Source of the DNA: Roseateles depolymerans
GTDB lineage: Bacteria; Pseudomonadota; Gammaproteobacteria; Burkholderiales; Burkholderiaceae_C
DNA length: 64,000 nucleotides
NCBI GenBank assembly: GCA_003241055.1
Contig: QFOD01000015.1
Coordinates: forward strand, 59,718 to 123,717
Direction: 5' to 3'
Shown here: one piece after another, positions 17,306 through 25,785 of the stretch
How positions within the stretch are numbered: position 1 is the first letter of the stretch
Layout: each line of letters opens with the position of its first letter
Position numbers and translations under genes: made by a program
The notes under the pieces: model-generated
The model's input: only the letters and a program-made list of their open reading frames with translations
Databases searched by the model: none
Told to the model about the DNA's origin: nothing

Positions 17306-17416
17306 TGCAAGCCCCCCTTGCGGAGGGCGTCGTTGGGATGGCCCACTGTAGTCGCGGGCCGCTGCCTTGCCTGCATGACGGCGGCGGCAATATTCACTCG
17401 TGCGGATAATCCGGCC

Positions 17417-18124
17417 ATGCCTGCTCCCATCGCCCCACGCCGCCCGGCCGACCCCTTCTCCGATGCCGACCTGGAGCGCCTGCAGCAGCTGCTCGACGCG
17501 CTGCCCGCGCCGCTGGAGCCGCTGGACGTCGGCATGACCGACGGCTACCTGTGCGGCGTGCTGCTGCAGCCGGCCATCGTGCCGCTGGAGGCCTGGCTGC
17601 CGCCGCTGCTGGACACCGAGGGCCGCCCGGCGCCGCGGGTCAGCGACGAGCTGATCGCGCTGCTCAAGCGCCGCCACCGCGAGCTCAACCTGGCCATCAT
17701 GGATCGGCAGTGGTTCGACCCCTGGATCTTCGAGCTGGACGACGACGCCAGCCCCAGCGAGACCGTGCTGCCCTGGGTGGCAGGTTTTGCCCACGCGCTG
17801 GAGGCGCATCCGGCGCTGCTGGCGCTGCCCGAGCAGCCGCTGCTGGAGCCGCTGGCGGCCATCTACCTGCACCTGGACGCGGAGGATCTCGAGGATGCCG
17901 ACGCGCTGCTGGAGGAGATCGAATCGCTGGAGCCGCCGGCCGACCTGGAGGAGGCCGTGGAGGGCCTGGTCAGTGCGGTGCTGATGCTGGCCGACGTATC
18001 GCGGCCTCAGAAGGCCGCGCCGGTCGCGCGCAAGCCCGGCTTCAAGCCGGTGGGGCGTCCGCGAACAGGCGCTGGGCATACAGGCCCAGGCCGCTCGCAA
18101 CCGAAGCGAGGCGGTCCCCGGTGA
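17417..18124 (+). CDS. UPF0149 (YgfB/YecA) family protein
   Basis: About 235 residues from the ATG at 17417. An upstream in-frame start at 17318 gives an unrelated extension and is not used. The DVGMTDGYLCGVLLQP block near residue 40 and LPWVAGFAHAL in the middle mark the UPF0149 family. The C-terminal 30 residues are basic, Gly- and Pro-rich and disordered in appearance; the metal-binding C-terminus of true YecA proteins is not visible. The last 83 bases of the gene overlap, tail to tail, the end of the Hsp70-like gene on the other strand. Its function is not established. Confidence 0.82.
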   Translation: MPAPIAPRRPADPFSDADLERLQQLLDALPAPLEPLDVGMTDGYLCGVLLQPAIVPLEAWLPPLLDTEGRPAPRVSDELIALLKRRHRELNLAIMDRQWFDPWIFELDDDASPSETVLPWVAGFAHALEAHPALLALPEQPLLEPLAAIYLHLDAEDLEDADALLEEIESLEPPADLEEAVEGLVSAVLMLADVSRPQKAAPVARKPGFKPVGRPRTGAGHTGPGRSQPKRGGPR

Positions 18125-19322
18125 CCCGGGCCGCCAGCGGGAAGCCGGCGGCCATGCCGTCCACCAGCAGGCGCAGGCCGGTCGAGCCGCCGGTGAAGTA
18201 GAGCGCGTCGATCTGCCCGGCCTGCAGCCCCGCCAGCGCCACGGTCTCGTGGGCGGTGGCGATGATGCGGTCCAGGTCGGCGCGCAGCGCGTCCACCGCC
18301 TGCGCCTCGCGCAGCGGCAGGCGCAGGTCGCGCTCGATCAGGCTCAGGTCGATCTCGGTGTCGGCGCCGCCGGCAATCGCAATCTTGGCGCCCTCGGCGC
18401 GCGCGGCCAGCTCGTGGCCCAGGCGCTCCTCCAGCACCGTCATCAGGCGCGCGTGCTGGCGCAGGTCGGCGAACCAACTCTTCATGCCACGCCATTCGGC
18501 GATGCGCTGCGGCGCGTAGCAGCTGTTGATCAGGTGCCAGGTCGCCAGGTCGAAGTACAGGCCGCTGGGCAGCTCGCGCCCGCTGGGGCCGATGCCGCGG
18601 TAGCCGAAGGCCGACAGGATGCCGGCCAGCTCGATGTGGCGGTCGAAGTCGGTGCCGGCGATGTGCACGCCGTGGCTGGCCAGGATGTCGTCCCGGCGTG
18701 CCAGGTGTTGCATGCGTTCCGGGCCCACGCGTACGACGGAGAAGTCGCTGGTGCCGCCGCCGATGTCGGCCACCAGCACGATCTGCTCGCGTGTGGTCTG
18801 GCGCTCGAAGTCCAGCGCCGCGGCGATGGGCTCGAACTGGAACTGCACCTCGCGAAAGCCCACCGCCCGCGCGGCCGCTTCCAGCTGTGCCTGGGCCAGC
18901 GCATCGCGTTCGGGCTCGCCGTCGACGAAGAACACCGGCCGGCCCAGCACCACGCGCTCGGGCTCGCCGGCCAGGCGGCGCAGGTGCTTCAGATAGCCGG
19001 CCACGATGTCGGCGTACTTGGCGCCGCGGCCACCGCCCACGTCGGTGGTCTGGTCGATCAGCGCCGAGCCGAGGATGCTCTTCATCGAGCGCATCAGCCG
19101 GCCGTCATGGCCTTCCACGTAGGCCGACACGGCGGCGCGGCCGAAGGCGCGCGGCGGCCCGTCGGCATCGTGCCGGCCCTCCGCGAAGTAGAAGACCGCG
19201 GTCGGCATGGTGCGCTGGCCGGGTTCGAGTTCGATCAGGCGCATGCCGTCCGCCGCCGGGATGGCCACGGCGGAATTGGAGGTGCCGAAATCGACGGCGC
19301 AGAAACTGGGAATGTTGCTCAT
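18042..19322 (-). CDS. Hsp70 family protein (YegD-like)
   Basis: A 426-residue actin/Hsp70-fold ATPase. It shows phosphate-1 motif AVDFGTSNSAVA at the start, phosphate-2 motif ADIGGGTSDFSV, and the adenosine motif YFTGGSTGL. The substrate-binding domain of DnaK is absent, as in YegD. The start ATG at 19322 was chosen over a longer reading because it gives the family N-terminus directly. It is divergent from prsT (49 bases between starts) and overlaps the UPF0149 gene by 83 bases at the 3' end. It is probably a specialised chaperone-like ATPase; its partner is unknown. Confidence 0.88.
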   Translation of the reverse strand: MSNIPSFCAVDFGTSNSAVAIPAADGMRLIELEPGQRTMPTAVFYFAEGRHDADGPPRAFGRAAVSAYVEGHDGRLMRSMKSILGSALIDQTTDVGGGRGAKYADIVAGYLKHLRRLAGEPERVVLGRPVFFVDGEPERDALAQAQLEAAARAVGFREVQFQFEPIAAALDFERQTTREQIVLVADIGGGTSDFSVVRVGPERMQHLARRDDILASHGVHIAGTDFDRHIELAGILSAFGYRGIGPSGRELPSGLYFDLATWHLINSCYAPQRIAEWRGMKSWFADLRQHARLMTVLEERLGHELAARAEGAKIAIAGGADTEIDLSLIERDLRLPLREAQAVDALRADLDRIIATAHETVALAGLQAGQIDALYFTGGSTGLRLLVDGMAAGFPLAARVTGDRLASVASGLGLYAQRLFADAPPA

Positions 19323-19371
19323 CGGGGGGCCGGATTCTAGGAACACAATCGCGCCGAACTTTGGAGGACCG

Positions 19372-22158
19372 ATGAAATCCCGCGCCCCTGCCTTGTTGTT
19401 GCTGGCCTTGCTGGCCGCCTGTGGTTCCCGTTCCGACGCCGATCTGCTGGCCTCGGCGACGAAGCACATGGAGCAGCACGACGTGCAGGGCGCGGTCATC
19501 GAGCTGAAGAATCTGCTGCAGCAAAGCCCCGACAACGCGCAGGGCCGGCTGATGCTGGGCCGCGCGCTGGTGGCCTCCGGTGACCTGGCCGGCGCCGAGA
19601 TCGAGCTGCGCCGCGCCTGGGAGCTGGGCGGCGCGCGCGATGGCATCGCGCCACTGCTTGCGCAGGTGCTGCTGAACTCGGGCCAGTCGCGCAAGCTGAT
19701 CGGCGAGTTCTCCGACCAGAGCCTGGCCGACCCGCAGGCGATGTCCACGCTGCAGCAGCACCTCGCGGTGGCCTATCTCGCCCAGCAGAACCTGCCCGAG
19801 GCCAAGCAGCGCGCCGCGCGCGCGCTGGCGCTGACCCCCGATGCCGAGGGCGCGCAGCTGGCGGCCGTGCGGGTGAAGCTGGCCGCCGGACAGCTGGACG
19901 AGGCGATGGACGGCCTGGACCAGCTGCTGGCCCGTCTGCCCAAGTCGGCGGTGGCCCTGCAGATCAAGGCGGAGTTGCTGCTGGCGCGTGGCCAGCAGGA
20001 GGCGGCCGAACCCCTGCTGCGTCAGGTGCTGACACTCGACCCCGCGGCCTTCGATGCCCGCCAGCTGCTGCTGCGCCTGGCGCTGAGCCGTCAGGATCTC
20101 GATGCAGCCGCCAAGCTGGTGGAGGCCCAGCCCGCCGAAGCGGCCAAGAAGCCGCAGGGGCGCTTCCTCCAGGCGCAGCTGGCGCTGGCACAGGGCAACG
20201 GCACCAAGGCGCGCGATCTCAGCCTGCCGCTGCTGAAGCTGATGCCCGACTACCTGCCGCTGCTGCGGCTGGCGGCCGGGGCCCAGCTGCAGCTGGGTGC
20301 GCTGGCCGAGGCCGAGAGCCTGCTGGGCCAGGCCCTCAAGCTGATGCCCGACGATGCCGCGCTGCGCCAGCAGTACGCCAGCCTGCAGCTGCAGCGGCGC
20401 GAGCCGGCGCGAGCGCTGGACACGCTGCGCCCGTTGCTGGACGGCGGCAAGGTCAGTGCCGAGACGCTGATGCTGGTGGGGCGTGCGCAGCTGCTGCAGG
20501 GCAGCTTCGAGGCGGCGGACAAGGCCTTCGGCGCGGCGGCGCGTCTGCGCCCGGATGACCCCAAGACGGCGGCGGCGTTGGCCTTGACCGCGCTGGTGCG
20601 CGACCGTTCCACGCCGGGTGGCGGCTCGCGTGTCCAGGCGGAGGCGGCACTGGCGCAGCTGCGCGAGATCGCCGCCAAGGACGCCTCCGGCAACTACGAC
20701 CTGATGCTGGTCAGCGCGCTGATGCAGCGCGGCGACCTGGCCGGCGCAGCGGCCGCCATCGACAAGCTGGCGCCCAAGATGGCGGGCAGCCCGGTGCCGC
20801 CGACGCTGCGCGGGCGGGTGCAGCTGGTGCGGCAGGACACGGCGGGCGCGCAGGCCTCTTTCGATGCGGCACTGAAGGCGGACGCCAGCTATCTGCCCGC
20901 GGTGCTGGGCCAGGTGACGCTGCTGGTGCGCGGCGGCAAGACCGACGCGGCCGTGAAGCGGCTGGAGGAGTTCATCGCGGCCCAGCCGCATGCGGTGGCG
21001 GCCCGGCTGGCGCTGGTTGAACTGCTGTTGAAGACCGGCGCATCGAATGAGCGCGTGACCGAGGTGCTGGTGAGCTCGGTGCGCGAGGAGCCCACCGACC
21101 CGTCGCTGCGCATGGCGCTGATCGACCAGCGGCTGCGGCTGGGCCAGCTGCCGGCCGCGCAGCAGGCGGCGCAGGAGGCCGTGGCGGCCCTGCCGCAGGA
21201 TCCGGATCTGCTGGAGCGCCTGGCGCGCACGCAGGCGGCCGCCGGCGATCGCGGTCAGGCCATGAAGACCTACAGCCGGCTCACCGTGCTCGCCCCCGCG
21301 CGGGCCAGCGGCTGGCTGGGCCTGGCCCAGCAGCGCTTCGCCGACAAGGACCTGGCCGGCGCCGAGCGTGAGGTGCGCCGTGCGCTGGATGCTGAGCCGG
21401 GCGCGGTGCCGGCACAGCGGCTGCTGATCCAGCTGACCCTGCGCCAGGGCCGTGTGGATGAAGGCCTGCAGATGCTGCATGAGCGGCAGAAGAAGCTGCC
21501 TCAGGAAGTGTTCAGCTACGTCACCGAGGCCGATGTCGAGCTGGGGCGTGGCCATGTCGACGCCGGCCTGGCGCTGCTGCGCAAGGCCACGACGCTGCGC
21601 GAGCCGGGCGACGCGCCCCTGCGGCTCTACGGCGCGCTGCTGGCGGTCAAGAAGCGCGACGAGGCCTTTGCCTTCGAGAAGGACTGGCAGGCCGCGCACC
21701 CGCAGGACCAGGTCTTCGCCGGCGGTGCGGCCGACCTGCTGCTCAACCGTGGCGATCTGGATGCCGCGCTGCTGCGCTATGAGGCGCTGCTCAAGCGCAT
21801 GCCGGACGCGCTGCCGGTGATCAACAACGTCGCCTGGCTGCGCAGCCAGGCCGGCAAGCCGGGCGCGCGCGAGCTGGCTGAACGCGGCCTGAAGCTGGAC
21901 CCCGACTACGCACCGCTGCGCGACACCTACGCGGCGACCGTGCTGGCCAATGCGCGCGAGTTCGACAAGGCCATCGGCCTGCAGCGGCAGCTGGTGGCCG
22001 ATCTGCCAGGGCAGACGAACTACCGCCTGAGCCTGGCCCAGCTGCTGATCAAGGCCGGCCGCAAGCCCGAGGCCAAGGTCGAGCTGGAGGGCCTGGCCAA
22101 GCTGGGCGACAGGTTCGCCCAGCACAAGCAGGTGGAGTCCCTGCTGAAGTCGCTCTGA
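19372..22158 (+). CDS. prsT: PEP-CTERM system TPR-repeat lipoprotein PrsT
   Basis: A 928-residue protein of TPR repeats throughout. The start ATG at 19372 follows GGAGGA and opens a lipoprotein signal with lipobox LLAAC at about residue 17. The N-terminal mature sequence and length agree with the PrsT family associated with exosortase and exopolysaccharide loci, where it is thought to act in the periplasm in export or polymer assembly. No exosortase, PEP-CTERM protein or glycosyltransferase lies in this window, so the gene stands apart from the rest of its system. It is convergent with dadA with no bases between the two stops. Confidence 0.85.
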   Translation: MKSRAPALLLLALLAACGSRSDADLLASATKHMEQHDVQGAVIELKNLLQQSPDNAQGRLMLGRALVASGDLAGAEIELRRAWELGGARDGIAPLLAQVLLNSGQSRKLIGEFSDQSLADPQAMSTLQQHLAVAYLAQQNLPEAKQRAARALALTPDAEGAQLAAVRVKLAAGQLDEAMDGLDQLLARLPKSAVALQIKAELLLARGQQEAAEPLLRQVLTLDPAAFDARQLLLRLALSRQDLDAAAKLVEAQPAEAAKKPQGRFLQAQLALAQGNGTKARDLSLPLLKLMPDYLPLLRLAAGAQLQLGALAEAESLLGQALKLMPDDAALRQQYASLQLQRREPARALDTLRPLLDGGKVSAETLMLVGRAQLLQGSFEAADKAFGAAARLRPDDPKTAAALALTALVRDRSTPGGGSRVQAEAALAQLREIAAKDASGNYDLMLVSALMQRGDLAGAAAAIDKLAPKMAGSPVPPTLRGRVQLVRQDTAGAQASFDAALKADASYLPAVLGQVTLLVRGGKTDAAVKRLEEFIAAQPHAVAARLALVELLLKTGASNERVTEVLVSSVREEPTDPSLRMALIDQRLRLGQLPAAQQAAQEAVAALPQDPDLLERLARTQAAAGDRGQAMKTYSRLTVLAPARASGWLGLAQQRFADKDLAGAEREVRRALDAEPGAVPAQRLLIQLTLRQGRVDEGLQMLHERQKKLPQEVFSYVTEADVELGRGHVDAGLALLRKATTLREPGDAPLRLYGALLAVKKRDEAFAFEKDWQAAHPQDQVFAGGAADLLLNRGDLDAALLRYEALLKRMPDALPVINNVAWLRSQAGKPGARELAERGLKLDPDYAPLRDTYAATVLANAREFDKAIGLQRQLVADLPGQTNYRLSLAQLLIKAGRKPEAKVELEGLAKLGDRFAQHKQVESLLKSL

Positions 22159-23445
22159 TCAGCGCGCGGCGACGTCGCCGTAGAAGCCGAAGGCCATGCC
22201 CGGGCGGCGGCCGGCGATGAGCTCGGCCATGGCCCGGCCCGAGCCGGCGCCGTGCGTCCAGCCCAGCGTGCCGTGGCCGGCGTTCAGCCACAGGTTGCGC
22301 GCCTTGCTGCTGCGGCCGATGTAGGGAATGTTGGTGGGCGTGCTGGGGCGCAGGCCGGTCCAGTAGTTGGGTTCCGAGGTGTCGGCCACGCCGGGGAACA
22401 GTTCCTCATAGCGCTTCACCAGCGCGGCGCAGCGCACCTTGGCGGTGGCCGAGTCCAGGCTGAGGTCGAAGCCGCTCAGCTCGGCCGTGCCGGCGATGCG
22501 GATGTGGTCGCCCAGGCGCGAGATGGCGATCTTGCGGCTGTCGTCCAGCAGGCTCACGACCGACGCAGCCTCGGGTTTCTTGAGCCGCAGCGTGGCCGAG
22601 TAGCCCTTGGCTGGGTAGATGTTGAGGTGCTCGCCCAGCGGCCGCAGCAGGGCGGGCGTGTAGGACCCCATCGCCGCCACGAAGGCATCGGCACTCAGGG
22701 CCTGGCGCTGGCCGCTGCGCATGTCGGCGATCTCGACGCTCTGGATGGCGTCGCCGCTGCGCTGCAGGCCGAGGATGTCGTGCTCGTACAGGAAGGTCGC
22801 GCCGCGCTCCGCGCACAGGCGGGCCAGCTTCTGCGTGAACACGCGGGCGTCGCCGCTTTCGTCGCTGGGCGTGTAGGTGCCGCCGTGGATGCTGTTGCCG
22901 AAGGCTGCCAGCGCGGGCTCCACCTTCAGCACCTCGTCCCGGCTCAGCACGCGGCGGTCCACGCCATGGCGGCGCATCACCTCGGCACCGGCCGCGCCGG
23001 CGTCGAAGTCGGCTGCGCTGGAGAAGAAGTGCAGGATGCCTCGCTCCAGCCTGTCGTACTCGATGCCGGTGCGCGCGACGATGTCCTTCAGCGACTCATG
23101 CGAGTAGCGGCCGAGCTGTACCAACTGCTCGACGTTGCGCTCGAAGGCCGCGGTCGTGCATTGGCCGAGGAAGGCCAGGCCCCAGCGCCACTGGTTGGGG
23201 TCCAGCTTGGGGCGGAACAGCAGCGGCGAGTCGTCGCGCAGCAGCCACTTGGCCACCTTGAAGGGCGCGCCGGCATTCGCCCAGGGTTCGCAGAAGCAGA
23301 CCGAGATCTGCGCGCCGTTGGCGAAGCTGGTCTCCAGCGCGGCGTCGGGCTGACGGTCCACGACGATGACCTCGTGGCCCTCCTCCAGCAGATACCAGGC
23401 GGTGGCGATGCCGATGATGCCGGCGCCCAGCACGACGATCTTCAT
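22159..23445 (-). CDS. dadA: D-amino acid dehydrogenase small subunit
   Basis: A 428-residue FAD enzyme that oxidises D-amino acids to keto acids, passing electrons to the respiratory chain at the inner membrane. The Rossmann motif VVLGAGIIGIATAWYL is at the start; the DRQPDAALETSFANG block follows, as in DadA. The substrate end carries NAGHGTLGWTHGAGSG, typical of the family's C-terminal FAD region. The region after the nucleotide fold reads ISVCFCEPWAN where E. coli DadA has a Gly/Tyr-rich segment, as in related proteins of Burkholderiales. It lies 19 bases after argO on the same strand and is probably cotranscribed with it. Confidence 0.9.
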   Translation of the reverse strand: MKIVVLGAGIIGIATAWYLLEEGHEVIVVDRQPDAALETSFANGAQISVCFCEPWANAGAPFKVAKWLLRDDSPLLFRPKLDPNQWRWGLAFLGQCTTAAFERNVEQLVQLGRYSHESLKDIVARTGIEYDRLERGILHFFSSAADFDAGAAGAEVMRRHGVDRRVLSRDEVLKVEPALAAFGNSIHGGTYTPSDESGDARVFTQKLARLCAERGATFLYEHDILGLQRSGDAIQSVEIADMRSGQRQALSADAFVAAMGSYTPALLRPLGEHLNIYPAKGYSATLRLKKPEAASVVSLLDDSRKIAISRLGDHIRIAGTAELSGFDLSLDSATAKVRCAALVKRYEELFPGVADTSEPNYWTGLRPSTPTNIPYIGRSSKARNLWLNAGHGTLGWTHGAGSGRAMAELIAGRRPGMAFGFYGDVAAR

Positions 23446-23464
23446 GGAATGTCCTTGCGAGATT

Positions 23465-24091
23465 TCAAAGGGGTTGGAGAAGCAGTTGCAGACCCAGGCC
23501 GGCCATCAGCACGGCGACCAGGGCATCGATGGCGCGCCAGACGCGAGGCTGGTTCAGCCAGGGGGCGGCCGCGGCGGCGCCAAAGCCCAGCAGGCCGAAC
23601 CACATGGCCGAGGCCAGGCCGGCACCGGCCACGAAGGCCGGCCGCAGCGCGGCGCTCTGGCGTGCCCCGAGGCCGCCGAGCAGCACGACGGTGTCGAGGT
23701 AGACGTGCGGGTTCAGGTAGGTGAAGGCCAGCGCGGCCGAGAGCGTCGCGCCCAGTGACGAACTGCCGGTGGCGGCCTGCAAGCCCGCTGTGCCAGGCCG
23801 CCACGCTCGGCGTGCGGCCTGCAGCCCGTAGGCCAGCAAGAAGGCGGCGCCGCCCCAGCGCAGCAGCTCCAGCCAGTCGGGGCGAGCCTGGATCAGCGCC
23901 CCCAGGCCGAAGACACCGAGCAGGATCAGCAGCCAGTCCGACAGCGTGCACAGCGCGACCACGGCGCCGACATGCTCCCGCCGCAGGCCCTGGCGAAGCA
24001 CCAGCGCGTTCTGCGCGCCGATCGCGAGGATGAGGCCGGCGCCCATGGTCCAACCCTGGGCAAAGGCGGCGATCGGCGGGGACGCAGGCAT
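23465..24091 (-). CDS. argO: LysE/ArgO family amino acid exporter
   Basis: About 208 residues with six predicted membrane helices. GWTMGAGLILAIGAQNALVLRQG at the N-terminus (residues about 12-34) and YLNPHVYLDTVVLLGG in the middle are the defining LysE/ArgO blocks. It should export arginine or lysine-type amino acids. The ATG at 24091 was preferred to one at 24133, which would add an unconserved stretch and reach into the control region. It is divergent from an ArgP-type regulator, the classical argO-argP arrangement, and its downstream neighbour is dadA. Confidence 0.88.
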   Translation of the reverse strand: MPASPPIAAFAQGWTMGAGLILAIGAQNALVLRQGLRREHVGAVVALCTLSDWLLILLGVFGLGALIQARPDWLELLRWGGAAFLLAYGLQAARRAWRPGTAGLQAATGSSSLGATLSAALAFTYLNPHVYLDTVVLLGGLGARQSAALRPAFVAGAGLASAMWFGLLGFGAAAAAPWLNQPRVWRAIDALVAVLMAGLGLQLLLQPL

Positions 24092-24158
24092 CGGCGGATT
24101 GTCCTCAGGGGCCGTGCCTTTAAGAAGCCTCATTCATATTATTAGATCTACATTAGTG
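24092..24158. promoter_or_regulatory. Divergent argO/argP control region
   Basis: This 67-base gap between the two divergent starts is clearly AT-richer than its surroundings (CATATTATTAGATCTACATT around 24135-24154). LysR-type regulators such as ArgP bind T-N11-A sites in AT-rich DNA between themselves and their target, and this is the only such place here. No exact operator was defined by eye. Confidence 0.5.
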
Positions 24159-25070
24159 ATGCTTATGAGAGATCTCGACGCGGCAACCCTGGATTGCCTG
24201 GCCGCGCTGGCGGACGAATTGAGCTTCGAGCGGGCCGCGCAAAGGCTGGCGATCACGCAGAGCGCGGTGTCGCAGCGCCTGCGCGCGCTGGAAGCTCAGC
24301 TCGGCCAGCCGGTGGTGGTGCGTTCCCGACCCTTGCGGCTGACGGAGGCCGGCAAGGTGCTGTTGCGATTTGCCCGCCAGATGCAGGCCTTGCGGGCCGA
24401 CGTCGCGCGCGAGTTGGGCGACCGGCTGGCCCCGCAGTCGCGTCTGGCCATCGCGGTCAATGCCGACAGTCTCGCCACCTGGGTGCTGCCTGCGCTGGAC
24501 GACCTGGTGCAGGCCGGGCTGCAGGAGGGGTTTGGGTTGGAGCTGATGGTGGACGACCAGGACTTCACCCACGACAGCCTGCGCGAGGGGGCCGTGCTGG
24601 GCTGCGTGTCGACCGTGTCGGAGGCGCTGCAGGGCTGCCGGGTCGAGGCGCTGGGCGTGATGCGTTACGTGGCGGTGGCAAGTCCGGGCTTTTTGCAGGC
24701 GCAACTGCCCGACGGCCTGCATGCGGCCAATTTCGCCAGCACGCCCTTTCTCGTCTTCAACCGCAAGGACGACACGCAGGCGCAGTGGGTGGCCCAGGCC
24801 TTCGGCGTGCGAGCGCCGCGGCTGCGGGAGCGGTTCGTGCCCTCCAGCGAGGCCTATGTGCGTGCGGCGGCGATGGGCTGGGGCATCGGCGTGGCGCCGG
24901 AGATCCAGGTGCGCCCGCTGATCCAGTCAGGGCAGCTCACCGTGCTCCGCCCCGAGATCAGCGTGGATGTGGCGCTCTACTGGCACCAGTGGCAGTTTCC
25001 TGGGCAGGGGGCGTGGCTGGATCGCGTCGGGCGTGCGCTGGCCGCGGGCGCGGCGCAGGCACTCGCCTGA
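24159..25070 (+). CDS. argP: LysR-type regulator ArgP (IciA)
   Basis: About 303 residues. The N-terminal winged helix-turn-helix contains FERAAQRLAITQSAVSQRLR, and the effector domain begins with AVNADSLATWVLPAL, a stretch nearly identical in ArgP proteins. The SSEAYVRAAAMGWGI and YWHQWQFP blocks are also ArgP-like. In E. coli ArgP senses arginine and lysine and activates argO, which is exactly the divergent neighbour here. The ATG at 24159 is used; another ATG two codons later is equally possible. The stop is adjacent to the end of a small convergent gene. Confidence 0.9.
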   Translation: MLMRDLDAATLDCLAALADELSFERAAQRLAITQSAVSQRLRALEAQLGQPVVVRSRPLRLTEAGKVLLRFARQMQALRADVARELGDRLAPQSRLAIAVNADSLATWVLPALDDLVQAGLQEGFGLELMVDDQDFTHDSLREGAVLGCVSTVSEALQGCRVEALGVMRYVAVASPGFLQAQLPDGLHAANFASTPFLVFNRKDDTQAQWVAQAFGVRAPRLRERFVPSSEAYVRAAAMGWGIGVAPEIQVRPLIQSGQLTVLRPEISVDVALYWHQWQFPGQGAWLDRVGRALAAGAAQALA

Positions 25071-25241
25071 TCAGCGCAGGGTCGGCTGCGGTGCGGAGGC
25101 GGCCGTCGCAGGGGCCAGCGTCTGTGCCAGCAGCACGGCCTGGTGGCCGTGCGACGGCAGGGCGTTGGCCATCCAGAGGGTGGCCGCCAGGACCAGGGCA
25201 ATCATGCCGTTGGCCAGCCACTTGAGAGCAGCAAGATTCAT
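25071..25241 (-). CDS. Small membrane protein of unknown function
   Basis: A 56-residue reading from the ATG at 25241. It has one hydrophobic segment (LANGMIALVLAATLWMANAL), a His-containing loop and an Ala/Pro-rich tail. It ends exactly where argP ends, on the other strand. There is no strong ribosome binding site. The single membrane helix and sensible start favour a real gene, but no family is recognised. Confidence 0.4.
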   Translation of the reverse strand: MNLAALKWLANGMIALVLAATLWMANALPSHGHQAVLLAQTLAPATAASAPQPTLR

Positions 25242-25532
25242 GGAAACCCGAATACTTCTAGAAGGCGCGCAGCTTACGCGCCAAATGTGAAGGTCTGATC
25301 CCCAAAAGTAACCGCGAGAAACTTCATGGCCATCTCGCCACAGACTTTGGCGCATGTTGATCGCGTCAGAGAGCCGATCAGCACGGGCCGCGCGAGGCGA
25401 CGGTGGGCGTGCGTTATTGCGCTTTGCGGCACTTTTTACTCCCAGTTGGGGGGTTCACTTGTCATGTGAATCCTTCAAACTGACCTCAGCCTCACCGCGG
25501 TGGTCAGGCTTGCCGAACAGACGAGGCCTGCC

Positions 25533-25757
25533 ATGAAATTCGCCCCTGCACTGCGCTTCTTCCGCCGCGACACGGTGAATCGTCGTCAGCAGCCGGACCC
25601 GGCTGATCTCGGTACGGCATTCGGGCTGGATGCCTGCCTGGATGGCAGTCTGGAGGGCGACTACCGCCGACATGTACGCGATGAGGTGCTGGAATCGCAG
25701 ATGCCCAGGCCGCCGGGCGACTCGCCGCTGGCCTGGTTGTCCCGCCGCTCGACCTGA
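25533..25757 (+). CDS. Possible small hypothetical protein
   Basis: A 74-residue reading from an ATG at 25533. It is rich in Arg, Asp and Pro, with no membrane segment or known motif. It lies in the gap between argP and the nucleotidyltransferase cluster and ends 28 bases before the convergent nucleotidyltransferase stop. A dyad (CTGACC ... GGTCAG) lies about 30-55 bases before the start. A random frame in GC-rich DNA could look the same. Confidence 0.3.
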   Translation: MKFAPALRFFRRDTVNRRQQPDPADLGTAFGLDACLDGSLEGDYRRHVRDEVLESQMPRPPGDSPLAWLSRRST

Positions 25758-25785
25758 GTGGTCGCCCGGTTCGTGAGGCCGCGGA

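Noticed and set aside
19105..22125. 1006-codon open frame on the minus strand opposite prsT
   Set aside because: Its Gln/Leu/Arg-rich repetitive translation mirrors the TPR repeats of prsT on the other strand; no start signal or family.
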